From: Stenotrophomonas maltophilia
GTDB taxonomy: Bacteria; Pseudomonadota; Gammaproteobacteria; Xanthomonadales; Xanthomonadaceae
Assembly: GCA_002435595.1 (NCBI GenBank)
Contig: DJBL01000091.1
Location: 1 to 64,000, forward strand
DNA length: 64,000 nucleotides
Direction: 5' to 3'
The notes under the pieces are model-generated. The model worked only from the letters and a program-made list of their open reading frames with translations, had not been told where the DNA came from and did no database searches. The first letter of the stretch is position 1, and the number at the start of each line of letters is the position of its first letter. Below, one piece after another: positions 9,053 through 20,718 of this stretch. A program made the position numbers and the translations under genes.

Positions 9053-9880
9053 ATGACCGCCATCAGCTTCGAGTTCTACCCGCCCAAGACCGACGAGCAG
9101 CGCGCCCAGCTCGACCGCACCGCGAGCAAGCTCAAGGCGTTTGCGCCGGAGTACGTGTCGTGTACGTTCGGCGCCGGCGGCTCGACCCTCAGCTACACCT
9201 CCGAGACCGTGCGCCACCTCAAGCAGCACCACGGCTTCGAGGCCGCCCCGCACCTGTCCTGCGTGGGCGGCAGCCGCGAGGAGATCCGCGAGCTGCTCAA
9301 GCTGTACCGCGCCATCGGGTGCCGGCGCATTGTCGCGCTGCGCGGTGACCTGCCCTCGGGCATGGGCCACCCCGGCGACCTGCGCTATGCCTCCGAGCTG
9401 ATCAGCTTCATCCGCGCCGAGCACGGCGACGCCTTCCGCATCGAAGTGGGCGCCTATCCGGAGACCCATCCGCAGGCCAACGACGCACTGCTGGACCTGA
9501 AGCACTTCAAGACCAAGATCGACGCCGGCGCAGACGCGGCCATCACCCAGTACTTCTTCAACGCCGATGCGTATTTCCACTTCGTCGATGCGGTGCGCAA
9601 GCTGGGGGTGAGCGTGCCGATCGTGCCGGGGATCATGCCGATCTCCAACTTCAGCCAGCTGCGCCGCTTCTCGGAGCAATGCGGCGCGGAGATCCCGCGC
9701 TGGATCGGCAAGAAAATGCAGGCCTACGGCGATGATGCCGAATCGGTGCGGGCGTTCGGCGCCGAGGTGGTGGCCGGACTGTGCGAACGGCTGGTCGCCG
9801 GCGGCGCGCCCGGGCTGCATTTCTATACCCTCAACCTGGCCAGGCCGACCACCCAGGTGCTCAAGCTGCTGCGCGGCTGA
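9053..9880 (+). CDS. metF: 5,10-methylenetetrahydrofolate reductase
   Basis: The FAD enzyme that reduces methylene-THF to methyl-THF, the methyl donor for methionine synthesis. The 275-residue product starts MTAISFEFYPPKT, the family's N-terminal strand with the catalytic Glu. It continues with VSCTFGAGGST, RGDLPSG and the PGIMPISNFSQLRRF substrate region, and ends at the usual LNLARPTTQVLKLL. The ATG at 9053 was chosen because family homology begins there and the promoter lies over the alternative ATG at 9011. No clear ribosome binding site precedes it. It stands apart from ahcY, which has its own terminator. Confidence 0.95.
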   Translation: MTAISFEFYPPKTDEQRAQLDRTASKLKAFAPEYVSCTFGAGGSTLSYTSETVRHLKQHHGFEAAPHLSCVGGSREEIRELLKLYRAIGCRRIVALRGDLPSGMGHPGDLRYASELISFIRAEHGDAFRIEVGAYPETHPQANDALLDLKHFKTKIDAGADAAITQYFFNADAYFHFVDAVRKLGVSVPIVPGIMPISNFSQLRRFSEQCGAEIPRWIGKKMQAYGDDAESVRAFGAEVVAGLCERLVAGGAPGLHFYTLNLARPTTQVLKLLRG

Positions 9881-9930
9881 GCATGCGTCAAATCGCTTGC
9901 AGATAACGTCGGCGACGCTACTCTGCTGCG

Positions 9931-10515
9931 ATGAAGACGCTCGTGTTTGTGGCGCTGTGCGCGCTGTGCCTGCCGGCTCCGGCATCGGCGCAGGCGCAAC
10001 GCGTGAACCGCTGTACCAACGCGCAGGGCCAGACCGTATTCACCGACCGCCGCTGCGATGCGCTGGGTGCCACCGAGCGCATGCCGGCGCGCACGCCCAC
10101 GGTGGGCAACACCGGCATCTACCGCGCCGGCTGCGCACGCCGGCTCAGCGAGCTGACCGGGCAGATCCGCGATGCGGTCAGCCTGCAGGACGTCAACCGG
10201 CTGTCCTCGATCTACCTCTGGAACAACGTCTCCAACGCCACCGCCAACAGCATCATCGGGCGCCTGGAAGCAGTGGTGCAGCGGCCGCTGGTGGACATCG
10301 CGCCGGTGTACCCCGCCAGCGATGACAGCGCAGGGGCCGATGCCACCGTCACCGCGCCGCTGGATGCCGAGGGCCAGCCGCTGGCGCAGGCACCGTCGCA
10401 GCGGCCACGCCCGGTGGGCCTGCGCCTGGAACAGACCCTGGGCACCACGGCCACGCCGGCTCGCACCGTGTTCGGGCTGCGGCGGCAGTACGGCTGTTTC
10501 TGGATCACCTTGTAG
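9931..10515 (+). CDS. Exported DUF4124-like protein
   Basis: The 194-residue product has a clear signal peptide (MKTLVFVALCALCLPAPASAQA). A short segment follows, VNRCTNAQGQTVFTDRRC, typical of DUF4124 domains common in Xanthomonadaceae envelope proteins. The remainder is unassigned and contains two more Cys. A promoter is likely in the 50-base gap after metF. The TAG stop codon is part of the GTAG head of the following repeat. Confidence 0.75.
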   Translation: MKTLVFVALCALCLPAPASAQAQRVNRCTNAQGQTVFTDRRCDALGATERMPARTPTVGNTGIYRAGCARRLSELTGQIRDAVSLQDVNRLSSIYLWNNVSNATANSIIGRLEAVVQRPLVDIAPVYPASDDSAGADATVTAPLDAEGQPLAQAPSQRPRPVGLRLEQTLGTTATPARTVFGLRRQYGCFWITL

Positions 10516-10536
10516 CGGCGGCCGCCAGCGGCCGCC
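10512..10536. repeat. SMAG-type (GTAG) single unit
   Basis: A GTAG head at 10512 is followed by the palindrome CGGCGGCC...GGCCGCC. The repeat overlaps the stop codon of the gene at 9931 and lies between convergent genes, so it may double as a transcript-end hairpin. Confidence 0.55.
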
Positions 10537-10552
10537 CGTGCCGAAGCTCGGC

Positions 10553-11506
10553 TCAGCCCGGCCAGAGCGCGCGCATCGCAGCGATGCCCTGCGCGCCATG
10601 CCGGCGTGACTCGGCGATGTCGTCCGGGTGCAGGCCGCCCAGGGCGTACAGCGGCAGCGAGACCTGTTCGCGCAGCTGCTCGAACGCGGCCCAGCCCAAC
10701 GCAGGCGCGCCCGGATGGCTGGCGCTGGGCTGCACCGGGCCGAGCACGGCAAAGTCGCAGCCCAGCCGCTGCGCGGCCTGCAACTGGGCCAGGTCATGGC
10801 AGGAGGCGGCGACCAGCTGCTCGGCCGGCAGCGGCCGGGCGTCGAGCTGCAGCAGCTGCTCGCTGCCCAGGTGCACGCCCACGCCGAGGCGGCGGGCCAG
10901 CGCGATGTCGCGGTTGAGCAGCCACTGCACGCGGCCGCGATGGGCATCGATGGCCTGCTCGGCCAGGGCCACCCGGGCCGGGCTGGCCGGGGTGCGCAGC
11001 TGGATCCGGCTGACCCCTGCGGCCAGCGCCTGGGCCAGCCGCTGGTGCCAGTCATGGTGGGCCTGGGCGTGCTCGGCCTCGGGCTCGGGGGTGATCAGGT
11101 AGCGGTCGGGATGGCGCAGCGCGGCCACCACCGGCAGGTCGGCCGGGGGCATCGAGTAGCGGGAGAGCTTGTCCGGGGCGACCCAGGTAATGGCCTGCCC
11201 TTCGCGCCCGCGCGGGGTGCCCTTCCAGCTGCTGATCCGGCGCACTTCCAGGCGCAGGCGCTTGTCCGGGTAGATCTGCGGCACGTCCATGATCCACGCG
11301 CCGACCTCCGCCTCGATCCCCAGCTCCTCGCGCAGCTCCCGCACCAGCGCCTGTTCAGAGCTTTCGCCGGGTTCGCGCTTGCCGCCGGGAAACTCCCAGA
11401 GCCCGCCCATGTCGCGGTCTTCGGTACGGCGGTTGAGCAGGATGCGGCCGCGGGCGTCGGTGATGACGCCGGCCACGACGTGGATCGATCGTTTGGGGGA
11501 TGGCAT
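10553..11506 (-). CDS. Nudix hydrolase fused to a thiamine-phosphate-synthase-like domain
   Basis: The 317-residue product has two domains. Residues 1-130 are MutT-like, with the Nudix box GGKREPGESSEQALVRELREE read in two parts: the GG...E segment, then REL-EELG. This predicts pyrophosphatase action on oxidised dGTP. Residues about 150-310 resemble ThiE (RIQLRTP, LLNRDIALARRLGVGVHLGS, ALGGLHPDD). Such fusions downstream of secA are known in proteobacteria, and the role of the ThiE half there is unclear. The start at 11506 (MPSPKRSIHVVAGVI) places the Nudix fold at the N-terminus. Confidence 0.9.
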   Translation of the reverse strand: MPSPKRSIHVVAGVITDARGRILLNRRTEDRDMGGLWEFPGGKREPGESSEQALVRELREELGIEAEVGAWIMDVPQIYPDKRLRLEVRRISSWKGTPRGREGQAITWVAPDKLSRYSMPPADLPVVAALRHPDRYLITPEPEAEHAQAHHDWHQRLAQALAAGVSRIQLRTPASPARVALAEQAIDAHRGRVQWLLNRDIALARRLGVGVHLGSEQLLQLDARPLPAEQLVAASCHDLAQLQAAQRLGCDFAVLGPVQPSASHPGAPALGWAAFEQLREQVSLPLYALGGLHPDDIAESRRHGAQGIAAMRALWPG

Positions 11507-11577
11507 GGGGGGAGCATGCCCAATAGCGCGGTGCCGGCGCAATCCCGAAAAAGCATCGGCCGGTGCCGGGCCGAGGT

Positions 11578-11602
11578 GCAGCCACGCATGGCGCGGCCCT
11601 AC
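11578..11602 (-). repeat. SMAG-type (GTAG) single unit
   Basis: Read on the minus strand it begins GTAGGGCCGCGCC and ends GCGTGGCTGC, the same tail as the pair at 4151. It lies just after the secA terminator. Confidence 0.7.
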
Positions 11603-11613
11603 CCCGGATAGCA

Positions 11614-11638
11614 GACGCCCCGCACTTGGCGGGGCGTC
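11614..11638 (-). terminator. Hairpin terminating secA
   Basis: GACGCCCCGC and GCGGGGCGTC form a perfect 10-base-pair stem with a 5-base loop, starting 6 bases after the secA stop. No strong U-run follows on the minus strand, so termination may be partial. Confidence 0.65.
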
Positions 11639-11644
11639 CTGGGC

Positions 11645-14371
<2,727 letters not shown>

Positions 14372-14442
14372 TGAAGGAACCGGTTGGAATGAGACGCCCC
14401 AACGGCGACGCTCCCCCGGGGGAACCGTCCGCCGCAAACGAA

Positions 14443-14463
14443 ACAGGGCGCACTGCGCCCTGT
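14443..14463 (-). terminator. Hairpin between the M23 peptidase gene and secA
   Basis: ACAGGGCGC and GCGCCCTGT pair around a 3-base loop. On the minus strand a T-rich stretch (TTTCGTTTGC) follows. It lies 76 bases after the peptidase stop and about 70 bases before the secA start, so it could end the peptidase transcript or attenuate secA. Confidence 0.6.
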
Positions 14464-14538
14464 CTATGGCAACACCCATTGTAGCTTGGGTCGGGGGCCT
14501 GGCGTTTCAAGCACCCCCTTCCGAAGCGAAAGTCACGA

Positions 14539-15489
14539 TCAGCCGCGTGAAACGCGCCCGACCGGGGTATTGCCGCCGTCACCGAGGAACTTGCGCGGAT
14601 TGACCACCTGGCCGCGTTCCCAGACCTCGAAGTGCACGTGGGCACCGGTGGAACGGCCCGTGGAGCCGGCCTTGGCCACTTCCTGCCCGGCCCGGACCAG
14701 GTCGCCCGGCTTCACCACCAGGCGCGAGTTGTGCGCGTAGCGGGTGACATAGCCGTTGCCGTGGTCCACGTCGACCACGTTGCCGTAGCCGCCCTTCACG
14801 CCGGCGAAGCTGACCACGCCATCGGCCACGGACATCACCGGGTCACCGACCTTGGCGTGGAAGTCCATGCCCTTGTGGGTGGCCGCACCGCGACCGAACG
14901 GATCGCTGCGGGTGCCGAAGTTGGAGGTGATGTAGGTATTGCGGATCGGCATGCGACCCGGCACCGCGTTCTGTTCCAGCTGGTGGTCGAACATCAGCGA
15001 TTCCATCACCGACAGCTGCCGGCCCGAAGCAGCGAAGCGCTGCTCCAGCACCTGTAAGTCGGCATTGACCGCGCTGACCGGGATGTCCTGGGTGGGACCG
15101 GCTTCGCCTTCACCGAGGCCGGGGGTCTCGTTGAAGTCGAACTCGCCGTCTTCCAGCTTGCCCATCTGGGTAAGCCGTTCGCCCAGGGCGTTCAGCCGGG
15201 TGGCCTGGGCCTGCAGTTCACCCATCCGCGCTGCCAGCGCGTTGACCTGGGTCTGGGCGTCCTGGCGGGCCTGGGCCAGCTCGCGTTCCTGCTGGGCGAC
15301 CTTGGCGTGGAGCCGCGAATCATTGAACATGCTGCCCCCGATACCGGCACCGAAGCCGATCAGGCAGCCAACCCCCAGCACACTGCCCAGCAGGGCCCGG
15401 GGTGAATCCTCGAAGTAGAAACGCAAACGCGCCAGGGGCGTCTTGGCCTTTCCTTCACGCGTTTTGATTACGATCTTTTTGAATGCCAT
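14539..15489 (-). CDS. M23 family peptidoglycan endopeptidase, membrane-anchored
   Basis: The 316-residue product has one membrane span near residues 33-54, then a coiled-coil stretch (about 60-115, rich in Gln, Glu and Ala). A C-terminal LytM/peptidase M23 domain follows, with zinc ligands in HKGMDF and HVHFEV. Both motifs are intact, so it should be an active cell-wall hydrolase facing the periplasm. Its place beside lpxC and the dcw cluster fits envelope growth. The ATG at 15489 lies only 12 bases from the divergent DUF721 start. Confidence 0.92.
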   Translation of the reverse strand: MAFKKIVIKTREGKAKTPLARLRFYFEDSPRALLGSVLGVGCLIGFGAGIGGSMFNDSRLHAKVAQQERELAQARQDAQTQVNALAARMGELQAQATRLNALGERLTQMGKLEDGEFDFNETPGLGEGEAGPTQDIPVSAVNADLQVLEQRFAASGRQLSVMESLMFDHQLEQNAVPGRMPIRNTYITSNFGTRSDPFGRGAATHKGMDFHAKVGDPVMSVADGVVSFAGVKGGYGNVVDVDHGNGYVTRYAHNSRLVVKPGDLVRAGQEVAKAGSTGRSTGAHVHFEVWERGQVVNPRKFLGDGGNTPVGRVSRG

Positions 15490-15501
15490 CAGTGAGTTTT
15501 C

Positions 15502-15942
15502 ATGTCTGAGCCGAAATCCAGTGCCCGTACCCCGTCAACGCCGAAACCGGCGCTGGATGTGGTCATGGCGGACAAAGCCGGTAACCCGCTGCGTCGTGCC
15601 CTGTGGCTCGACGCGCTGGACCGTCAATTGCGCCCCCATTTGCCGCCTGCACTGGCCACCCGTTGCCGGCTGGCGAATGTAAACGGCGAGCACCTCGTTT
15701 TTCTCGTCGACTCCCCCGTGTGGCACGCCCGATTGCGGCTTGCCGAGGCACAGTTGATCGACGCGGCCCGGTCCATCGGGCTGAAGGTCACCAAGGTGAC
15801 CGTCAAAACCGCGTCTGCCCCTCCTCCACGCTCCCCAGCGATCGACAACAGGAATGGCCCCCACGCAGTTTCAGCCGCCACGCACAAAGGGCTACGCGAC
15901 GCGTTGGCTTGCCTGAAGGACATGGATTTCACCAAGTCCTGA
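15502..15942 (+). CDS. DUF721 (DciA-like) protein
   Basis: The 146-residue product contains the DUF721 core (NPLRRALWLDALDRQLRPHLPPALA ... FLVDSPVWHARLRLAEAQLI, read in segments) near residues 28-95, with a disordered tail. DUF721 proteins include DciA, the DnaB helicase loader of many bacteria that lack DnaC, so a replication role is possible. An ATG at 15565 (MADKAGNPLRR) would still keep the domain. The longer start was kept because GAG lies 5-8 bases before it. Confidence 0.8.
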   Translation: MSEPKSSARTPSTPKPALDVVMADKAGNPLRRALWLDALDRQLRPHLPPALATRCRLANVNGEHLVFLVDSPVWHARLRLAEAQLIDAARSIGLKVTKVTVKTASAPPPRSPAIDNRNGPHAVSAATHKGLRDALACLKDMDFTKS

Positions 15943-16164
15943 AGGCATCGGGGCATCCGGCCCCTTCCCCGGACGCGTCACGAGTACGTGAACTTGTCAG
16001 GGAACCGGCCAGCATCGTAGCCGTGGAACGTCGCCCAGTCGTTAGTCTTTTATTAAAAACTCGTTAAATTCAGCAAGAAGGTCGATCAGGTTCACAATTC
16101 CGTGACCTGCGTCCGTACACGGTTCATTGACGTCAAGATCACGCCGCATACAACCCGAAAACGC
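15943..16164. other. Intergenic stretch with an AT-rich island
   Basis: No convincing gene. Bases 16040-16130 are much richer in A/T than the surroundings (TTTTATTAAAAACTCGTTAA). On the minus strand 16042-16149 could encode a 35-residue peptide (MRRDLDVNEP...), but its codons end mostly in A/T, unlike every neighbouring gene. A plus-strand small RNA ending at the terminator at 16165 is an alternative. I cannot decide between these. Confidence 0.35.
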
Positions 16165-16195
16165 AAAACGGCGCCCTGGGCGCCGTTTTCTTTTC
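16165..16195. terminator. Bidirectional terminator between the DUF721 gene and lpxC
   Basis: AAAACGGCGCC and GGCGCCGTTTT form an 11-base-pair stem with a CTG loop. The plus strand ends in TTTTCTTTT and the minus strand in TTTTGCGTTTT, so it can work for both convergent transcripts. Confidence 0.9.
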
Positions 16196-16259
16196 AACAA
16201 AATCAATGGGTTATGCAAGCAATGGCCGGCACGTTGGGCATCGCCCTGCCCAGCGCAGG

Positions 16260-17171
16260 TCAGGCGTAGGCCGGTGCCCCGTACACGACCGGGGCGGTGG
16301 CCGCGGCTGCGTCGTAGCTGACCCATTCCCACGCGCTGGCATCGGCCATCAGCGCACGCACCAGCTTGTTGTTGAGCGCGTGGCCGGACTTGAACCCTTC
16401 ATAGGCGCCCAGCACCTGGCCACCGGCCAGATACAGGTCGCCGATCGCGTCGAGGATCTTGTGGCGCACGAACTCGTCGGCATAACGCAGGCCGTCGTCG
16501 TTGAGCACGCGGAATTCGTCGAGCACGATGGCGTTGTCCATCGAACCGCCCAGGCCCAGGTTGCGCTCGCGCATGTACTCCAGGTCGCGCATGAAGCCGA
16601 AGGTGCGCGCGCGGGAGATTTCCTTGGTGTAGGCGGCCGTGGAGAACTCGATCTCGGCGCGGGACTGCTTGGCCGGGATCATCGGGTGATCGAACTGGAT
16701 GGTGAAACCGAGCTTGTAGCCCTCATAGGGCTCGAAGCGCGCGACCTTGTCGCCTTCGGTGACTTCCACCGTCTTGAGAATGCGGATGAAACGCTTGGGG
16801 GCGTCCTGTTCGGCGATGCCTGCCGACTGCAGCAGGAACACGAACGGGCCCGAAGAACCGTCCATGATCGGCAGTTCGGCCGAGGACAGCTCCACGATGA
16901 TGTTGTCCACGCCCAGCCCGGCCAGCGCCGACATCAGGTGCTCGACGGTCTGGATCTTGGCTTCGTGGTAGGTCAGCCCGGTGCACAGGGTGACTTCGGT
17001 GACCAGGTCCGCGCGCGCGGGCACTTCCACCACCGGCTCCAGGTCGACCCGCCGGAACACGATGCCATGGTTGACCGGGGCCGGGCGCAGGGTCATGTAG
17101 ACCTTGTCACCGCTGTGCAGGCCAACGCCGGTGGCGCGGATCGTGTTCTTGAGGGTGCGTTGCGGAATCAT
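16260..17171 (-). CDS. lpxC: UDP-3-O-acyl-N-acetylglucosamine deacetylase
   Basis: The zinc enzyme that commits UDP-3-O-acyl-GlcNAc to lipid A synthesis in the cytoplasm. The 303-residue product starts [21 protein letters not shown], as usual. It carries the metal-binding His in [15 protein letters not shown] and the second motif in [15 protein letters not shown]. It lies 179 bases downstream of ftsZ on the same strand, a common order at the end of the dcw cluster. A hairpin in the gap suggests partial uncoupling from ftsZ. Confidence 0.98.
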   Translation of the reverse strand: MIPQRTLKNTIRATGVGLHSGDKVYMTLRPAPVNHGIVFRRVDLEPVVEVPARADLVTEVTLCTGLTYHEAKIQTVEHLMSALAGLGVDNIIVELSSAELPIMDGSSGPFVFLLQSAGIAEQDAPKRFIRILKTVEVTEGDKVARFEPYEGYKLGFTIQFDHPMIPAKQSRAEIEFSTAAYTKEISRARTFGFMRDLEYMRERNLGLGGSMDNAIVLDEFRVLNDDGLRYADEFVRHKILDAIGDLYLAGGQVLGAYEGFKSGHALNNKLVRALMADASAWEWVSYDAAAATAPVVYGAPAYA

Positions 17172-17272
17172 GGGGGGCAGGACCGGGAAAGCGCGCGGTC
17201 AGCGCGGCTGTGACAAACAAGAATAACACGCACTACCACCGCTCCTTTCTGAACCAGAAGACGGGCGGCAGA

Positions 17273-17298
17273 CTGCCGGGCCACTCCGGGCCCGGCAG
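17273..17298 (-). terminator. Hairpin between ftsZ and lpxC
   Basis: CTGCCGGGCC and GGGCCCGGCAG pair around a short ACTCC loop. There is no long T-run on the minus strand, so it is either a weak terminator or an RNA-stabilising 3' end for ftsZ. Confidence 0.5.
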
Positions 17299-17350
17299 CA
17301 AGGGACATGGAGGCGCCTACCGGGGAGGACAAGACCCCGGCACGCAGTCC

Positions 17351-18583
17351 TCAGTCCGCCTGGCGGCGCAGGAACGCCGGGATGTCCAGGTAGTCGTTGG
17401 GCAGCTCGGCCGCGGCCGGGCCCGAAGACGACGGGGCCGAAGACGCCGGGGTATCCGCGCTGGGACGACGCAGGCCCATGCCCATGCCCATCCCGCCCAC
17501 TGCCTTGGAGACCGCGTCGCCGCCGGTGTCGAACTCGCCGAACTCCGGCTGGCCGGTGGTGGCGTTGCGGACCAGCTTGATCGGCGCGCGCTCGCCCGGA
17601 CGCTGGGTCTTGGCGGCCACGGCACGGTTCAGGCCGGTGGCCACCACGGTCACGCGGACTTCGTCCTGCATGTCCGGGTCCAGCACGGTACCGACCACCA
17701 CGGTCGCATCCTCGGAGGCGAAGCCATCGATGGTGCGGCCGATCTCGTCGAACTCGGCCATGGTGAAGTCCGCGCCGGCGGTGATGTTGACCAGGATGCC
17801 GTTGGCACCGGCCAGGTTCACATCGTCCAGCAGCGGGTTCTGGATGGCGGCTTCGGCCGCGGCCTGGGCACGGTCATCACCGCGGGCGGTACCGGTACCC
17901 ATCATCGCCAGGCCCATTTCGGACATGACGGTGCGCACGTCGGCGAAGTCGACGTTGATCAGGCCCGGACGCACGATCAGGTCGGCGATGCCCTGCACGG
18001 CGCCCTGCAGCACGTCGTTGGCGGCACGGAAGGCCTGGATCATGGTGGCGTTGCGGCCAAGCACGGTGATCAGCTTTTCGTTGGGGATGGTGATCAGCGA
18101 GTCGCAGTGCTGGCTCAGTTCCTCGATGCCCTTCAGCGCCACCTGCATGCGGCGACGGCCTTCGAACGGGAACGGCTTGGTGACCACCGCGACGGTCAGG
18201 ATGCCCATCTCCTTGGCCAGCTGGGCCACGACCGGGGCCGCGCCGGTGCCGGTGCCGCCGCCCATGCCGGCGGTGATGAACACCATGTCCGCACCCTGCA
18301 GGGCATCCATGATGCGCTCGCGGTCTTCCAGCGCGGCCTGGCGGCCGACTTCCGGATTCGCGCCTGCGCCCAGGCCCTTGGTGACGTTGGTACCCAGCTG
18401 CAGCTGCAGCTTGGCACCGCAATTCTTGATGGCCTGCGAATCGGTGTTGGCGGTGATGAACTCCACGCCGTCCACGCTGGTGCTGACCATGTGCGCCACG
18501 GCGTTGCCGCCGCCGCCGCCCACGCCGATCACCTTGATCACCGCATTGGGTGCCATCTTTTCAATCAGTTCGAAATGCGCCAT
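17351..18583 (-). CDS. ftsZ: Cell division protein FtsZ
   Basis: Tubulin-like GTPase that forms the Z ring. The 410-residue product has the GTP-binding signature [11 protein letters not shown] near residues 107-117 and the T7-loop region ([15 protein letters not shown]). A variable Pro/Ser/Ala-rich linker follows, then the conserved C-terminal peptide [14 protein letters not shown] that binds FtsA and ZipA. GAGG precedes the ATG. A 171-base leader separates it from ftsA, unlike the overlapping junctions upstream, so it can be controlled separately. Confidence 0.98.
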   Translation of the reverse strand: MAHFELIEKMAPNAVIKVIGVGGGGGNAVAHMVSTSVDGVEFITANTDSQAIKNCGAKLQLQLGTNVTKGLGAGANPEVGRQAALEDRERIMDALQGADMVFITAGMGGGTGTGAAPVVAQLAKEMGILTVAVVTKPFPFEGRRRMQVALKGIEELSQHCDSLITIPNEKLITVLGRNATMIQAFRAANDVLQGAVQGIADLIVRPGLINVDFADVRTVMSEMGLAMMGTGTARGDDRAQAAAEAAIQNPLLDDVNLAGANGILVNITAGADFTMAEFDEIGRTIDGFASEDATVVVGTVLDPDMQDEVRVTVVATGLNRAVAAKTQRPGERAPIKLVRNATTGQPEFGEFDTGGDAVSKAVGGMGMGMGLRRPSADTPASSAPSSSGPAAAELPNDYLDIPAFLRRQAD

Positions 18584-18754
18584 GTCCGTGTCCTCGTTAT
18601 ATCCGCTTCTGGTGGCATGGGCGTTCAGGCCTCCTGCCTTTGCGCGTCATGTTGCCGTTGCGGCTGTGTGGGTTGTGTGTTGCCGTGGTGCGTTGCATTG
18701 CAGGTGTTGCAGGTGTTGCGGCGAGGCATCGCCCCGCCCTACCACACCGCGGCA
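18584..18754 (-). promoter_or_regulatory. ftsA-ftsZ intergenic leader with C/A-rich RNA and a GTAG-type unit
   Basis: On the minus strand the first part (18718-18743) is a degenerate GTAG repeat, GTAGGGCGGGGCGATGCC. The next ~90 bases are strikingly rich in C and A with repeated GCAACA words, including two 9-base tandem copies at 18701-18718. Such U/G-poor RNA is unstructured and could be a Rho-loading site or a translation enhancer for ftsZ. This is inference. Confidence 0.4.
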
Positions 18755-19990
18755 TCAGAACTCGCCGCGGAACCAGGTTTTGAGTTTCTTGAACATGCTG
18801 CCGGCGCGCCCGGTGGGCATCGACGGGCGGCGCGGGTGTTCGGTCTGGCTGCCCATCAGCAGCAGGCCCACGCCGGTGGCGTGGACCGGATTGCCGACCA
18901 CTTCGCCCAGTCCGGTCACGTGCTGCGGGATGCCCACGCGCACCGGCATCTGCAGCATTTCCTCGGCCAGCTCGACCACGCCTTCCATCTTCGAGGCACC
19001 GCCGGTGAGCACCATGCCGGCGCGCACCAGTTCCTCGAAGCCGGAGCGGCGCAGTTCGGCCTGCACCATCTCGAAGATCTCCTCGTAGCGCCCCTGCACC
19101 GCCTGGGCCAGGGCGTGGCGCGGCATCCGGCGCGGCGGACGATCGCCGACGCTGGGCACCTGGATGCTCTCCTCGGCGGTGGCCAGCTGGGCCAGCGCGC
19201 AGGCGTAGCGCACCTTGATCTGTTCCGCTTCGGGGGTCGGCGTGCGCAGCATGTGCGCGATGTCGTTGGTGACGTGGTCGCCAGCGATCGGCAGCGAGGC
19301 GGTATGGCAGATCGCGCCCTGCACGAACACGGCCAGGTCGGTGGTGCCCGCGCCCATGTCCACCAGCACCACGCCCAGCTCGCGCTCGTCGGCGGTGAGC
19401 ACGGCCACGCTGGAGGCCAGCGAGGACAGCACCAGGTCGTCCACCTGCAGGCCGCAGCGCTGCACGCACTTGCTGATGTTGGCCGCGGCCGACTGCGCGC
19501 ACACCACCAGGTGCGCATGCACCTCCAGGCGCACGCCGGTCATGCCGACCGGGTTGCGGATGCCTTCCTGCGAATCGTCCAGCACGTACTCGCGCGGGAT
19601 CGCGTGGAGGATCTTCTGGTCGGCCGGGATCGCCACGGCCTTGGCCGCGTCGAGCACCCGGTCCAGGTCGCCCCAGGTCACCTCGCCATCGCGGATCGGC
19701 ACGATCCCCGGCGAGTTCTTGCACTGCACGTGGTTGCCCGAGATGGAGGCATACACCGAGCGGATCTCGCAGCCAGCCATCAGCTCGGCCTCTTCGACCG
19801 CACGCTGGATCGACTGCACGGTCGATTCGATATCCACCACCACGCCGCGCTTGAGGCCGCGCGATTCGTGCGAGCCGATGCCGATGACTTCGATCGGATT
19901 GCCCGGCGAATACTCGCCGACCAGCGCCACCACCTTGGAGGTGCCGATATCCAGTCCGACGATCAGTGATTTGTCACCCTTGCGATTCAT
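18755..19990 (-). CDS. ftsA: Cell division protein FtsA
   Basis: Actin-like ATPase that tethers FtsZ to the membrane. The 411-residue product shows the phosphate-1 motif IVGLDIGTSKV near residue 10 and the phosphate-2 motif VDMGAGTTDLAVF near 205. The adenosine motif MVLTGGASKMEGV lies near 334. The C-terminal amphipathic membrane-targeting helix MFKKLKTWFRGEF is intact. Its start overlaps the ftsQ stop by 4 bases, so translation is coupled. Confidence 0.97.
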   Translation of the reverse strand: MNRKGDKSLIVGLDIGTSKVVALVGEYSPGNPIEVIGIGSHESRGLKRGVVVDIESTVQSIQRAVEEAELMAGCEIRSVYASISGNHVQCKNSPGIVPIRDGEVTWGDLDRVLDAAKAVAIPADQKILHAIPREYVLDDSQEGIRNPVGMTGVRLEVHAHLVVCAQSAAANISKCVQRCGLQVDDLVLSSLASSVAVLTADERELGVVLVDMGAGTTDLAVFVQGAICHTASLPIAGDHVTNDIAHMLRTPTPEAEQIKVRYACALAQLATAEESIQVPSVGDRPPRRMPRHALAQAVQGRYEEIFEMVQAELRRSGFEELVRAGMVLTGGASKMEGVVELAEEMLQMPVRVGIPQHVTGLGEVVGNPVHATGVGLLLMGSQTEHPRRPSMPTGRAGSMFKKLKTWFRGEF

Positions 19991-20718
19991 GTCCTGTCCT
20001 GCGCCGATGTGGGCGCGGTAGCGGCCGGGGTACCCCAGCTCAGCGTGAAACCATTGGTATAACGAAGGTCGGCGCGTTCGATCGGCGCCTGCTGGTTGCT
20101 CAGCTGCGGCAACACGCGCACGAAGCGCTGCAGGCGCGAGCGGGCGTCGTCGCGGCCGACCACCACTTCGGTGCCGTTGCTCAGCAGCAGCGACCAGCTG
20201 CCGCGCGCATCCATGCTGACCCGCTTGACGTCCACCCCGGCCGGCGCGAACAGCGCGCGCGCATCGTTGTAGAGCGCCACCACTTCTTCGGTCTGGGTGT
20301 CCGGCCCATCCAGGTCGGGCAGCGCCAGGTCCTGCAGCTTCTTGGGCGTGGCAAACAGCTTGCCCTGCTCGGACAGCAGGCGGTCGTTGCCCCAGCGCGC
20401 GAACGGCTTGTGCTCGACCAGGGTGATTTCCAGCACGTCCGGCCACTGCTTGCGCACCTGCGCGCTTTCCACCCACGGCAGCTTCTCGATGGCGTCCTGG
20501 GCATCCTGCAGCTTGACCGCGAAGAAGCCGGCCCTGGCGTAGGGCAGCACCACCTGCTGCAGCTGTTCGGCCGGCACCCGCTTGAACTCGGCGTGCACGC
20601 GCAGCTTGGCCAACGGCCAGCGCTCGGCACCGACCCAGCCGTTGAGCACCGCCACCACGGGCAGCGCCACGACCGACAAGGCCAGCAACCAGACGAAGAT
20701 GCGCAGCACCGCGTTCAT
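19987..20718 (-). CDS. ftsQ: Cell division protein FtsQ
   Basis: Single-pass divisome protein that links cytoplasmic and periplasmic parts through FtsB and FtsL. The 243-residue product has a short cytoplasmic start, a membrane span near residues 5-27, and a POTRA domain ([20 protein letters not shown] ... GFFAVKL). A beta domain follows with [24 protein letters not shown] (given in part). The 4-base overlaps with ddlB upstream and ftsA downstream are typical of this cluster. Confidence 0.95.
   Translation of the reverse strand: MNAVLRIFVWLLALSVVALPVVAVLNGWVGAERWPLAKLRVHAEFKRVPAEQLQQVVLPYARAGFFAVKLQDAQDAIEKLPWVESAQVRKQWPDVLEITLVEHKPFARWGNDRLLSEQGKLFATPKKLQDLALPDLDGPDTQTEEVVALYNDARALFAPAGVDVKRVSMDARGSWSLLLSNGTEVVVGRDDARSRLQRFVRVLPQLSNQQAPIERADLRYTNGFTLSWGTPAATAPTSAQDRT

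Noticed and set aside
14372..14538. A SecM-like arrest peptide upstream of secA
   Set aside because: No short secreted frame with an arrest motif is present; the upstream gene is a full M23 peptidase.
16042..16149. A 35-residue peptide gene on the minus strand
   Set aside because: Codon use is unlike the genome, and no ribosome binding site or homology is seen; kept only as a low-confidence observation.
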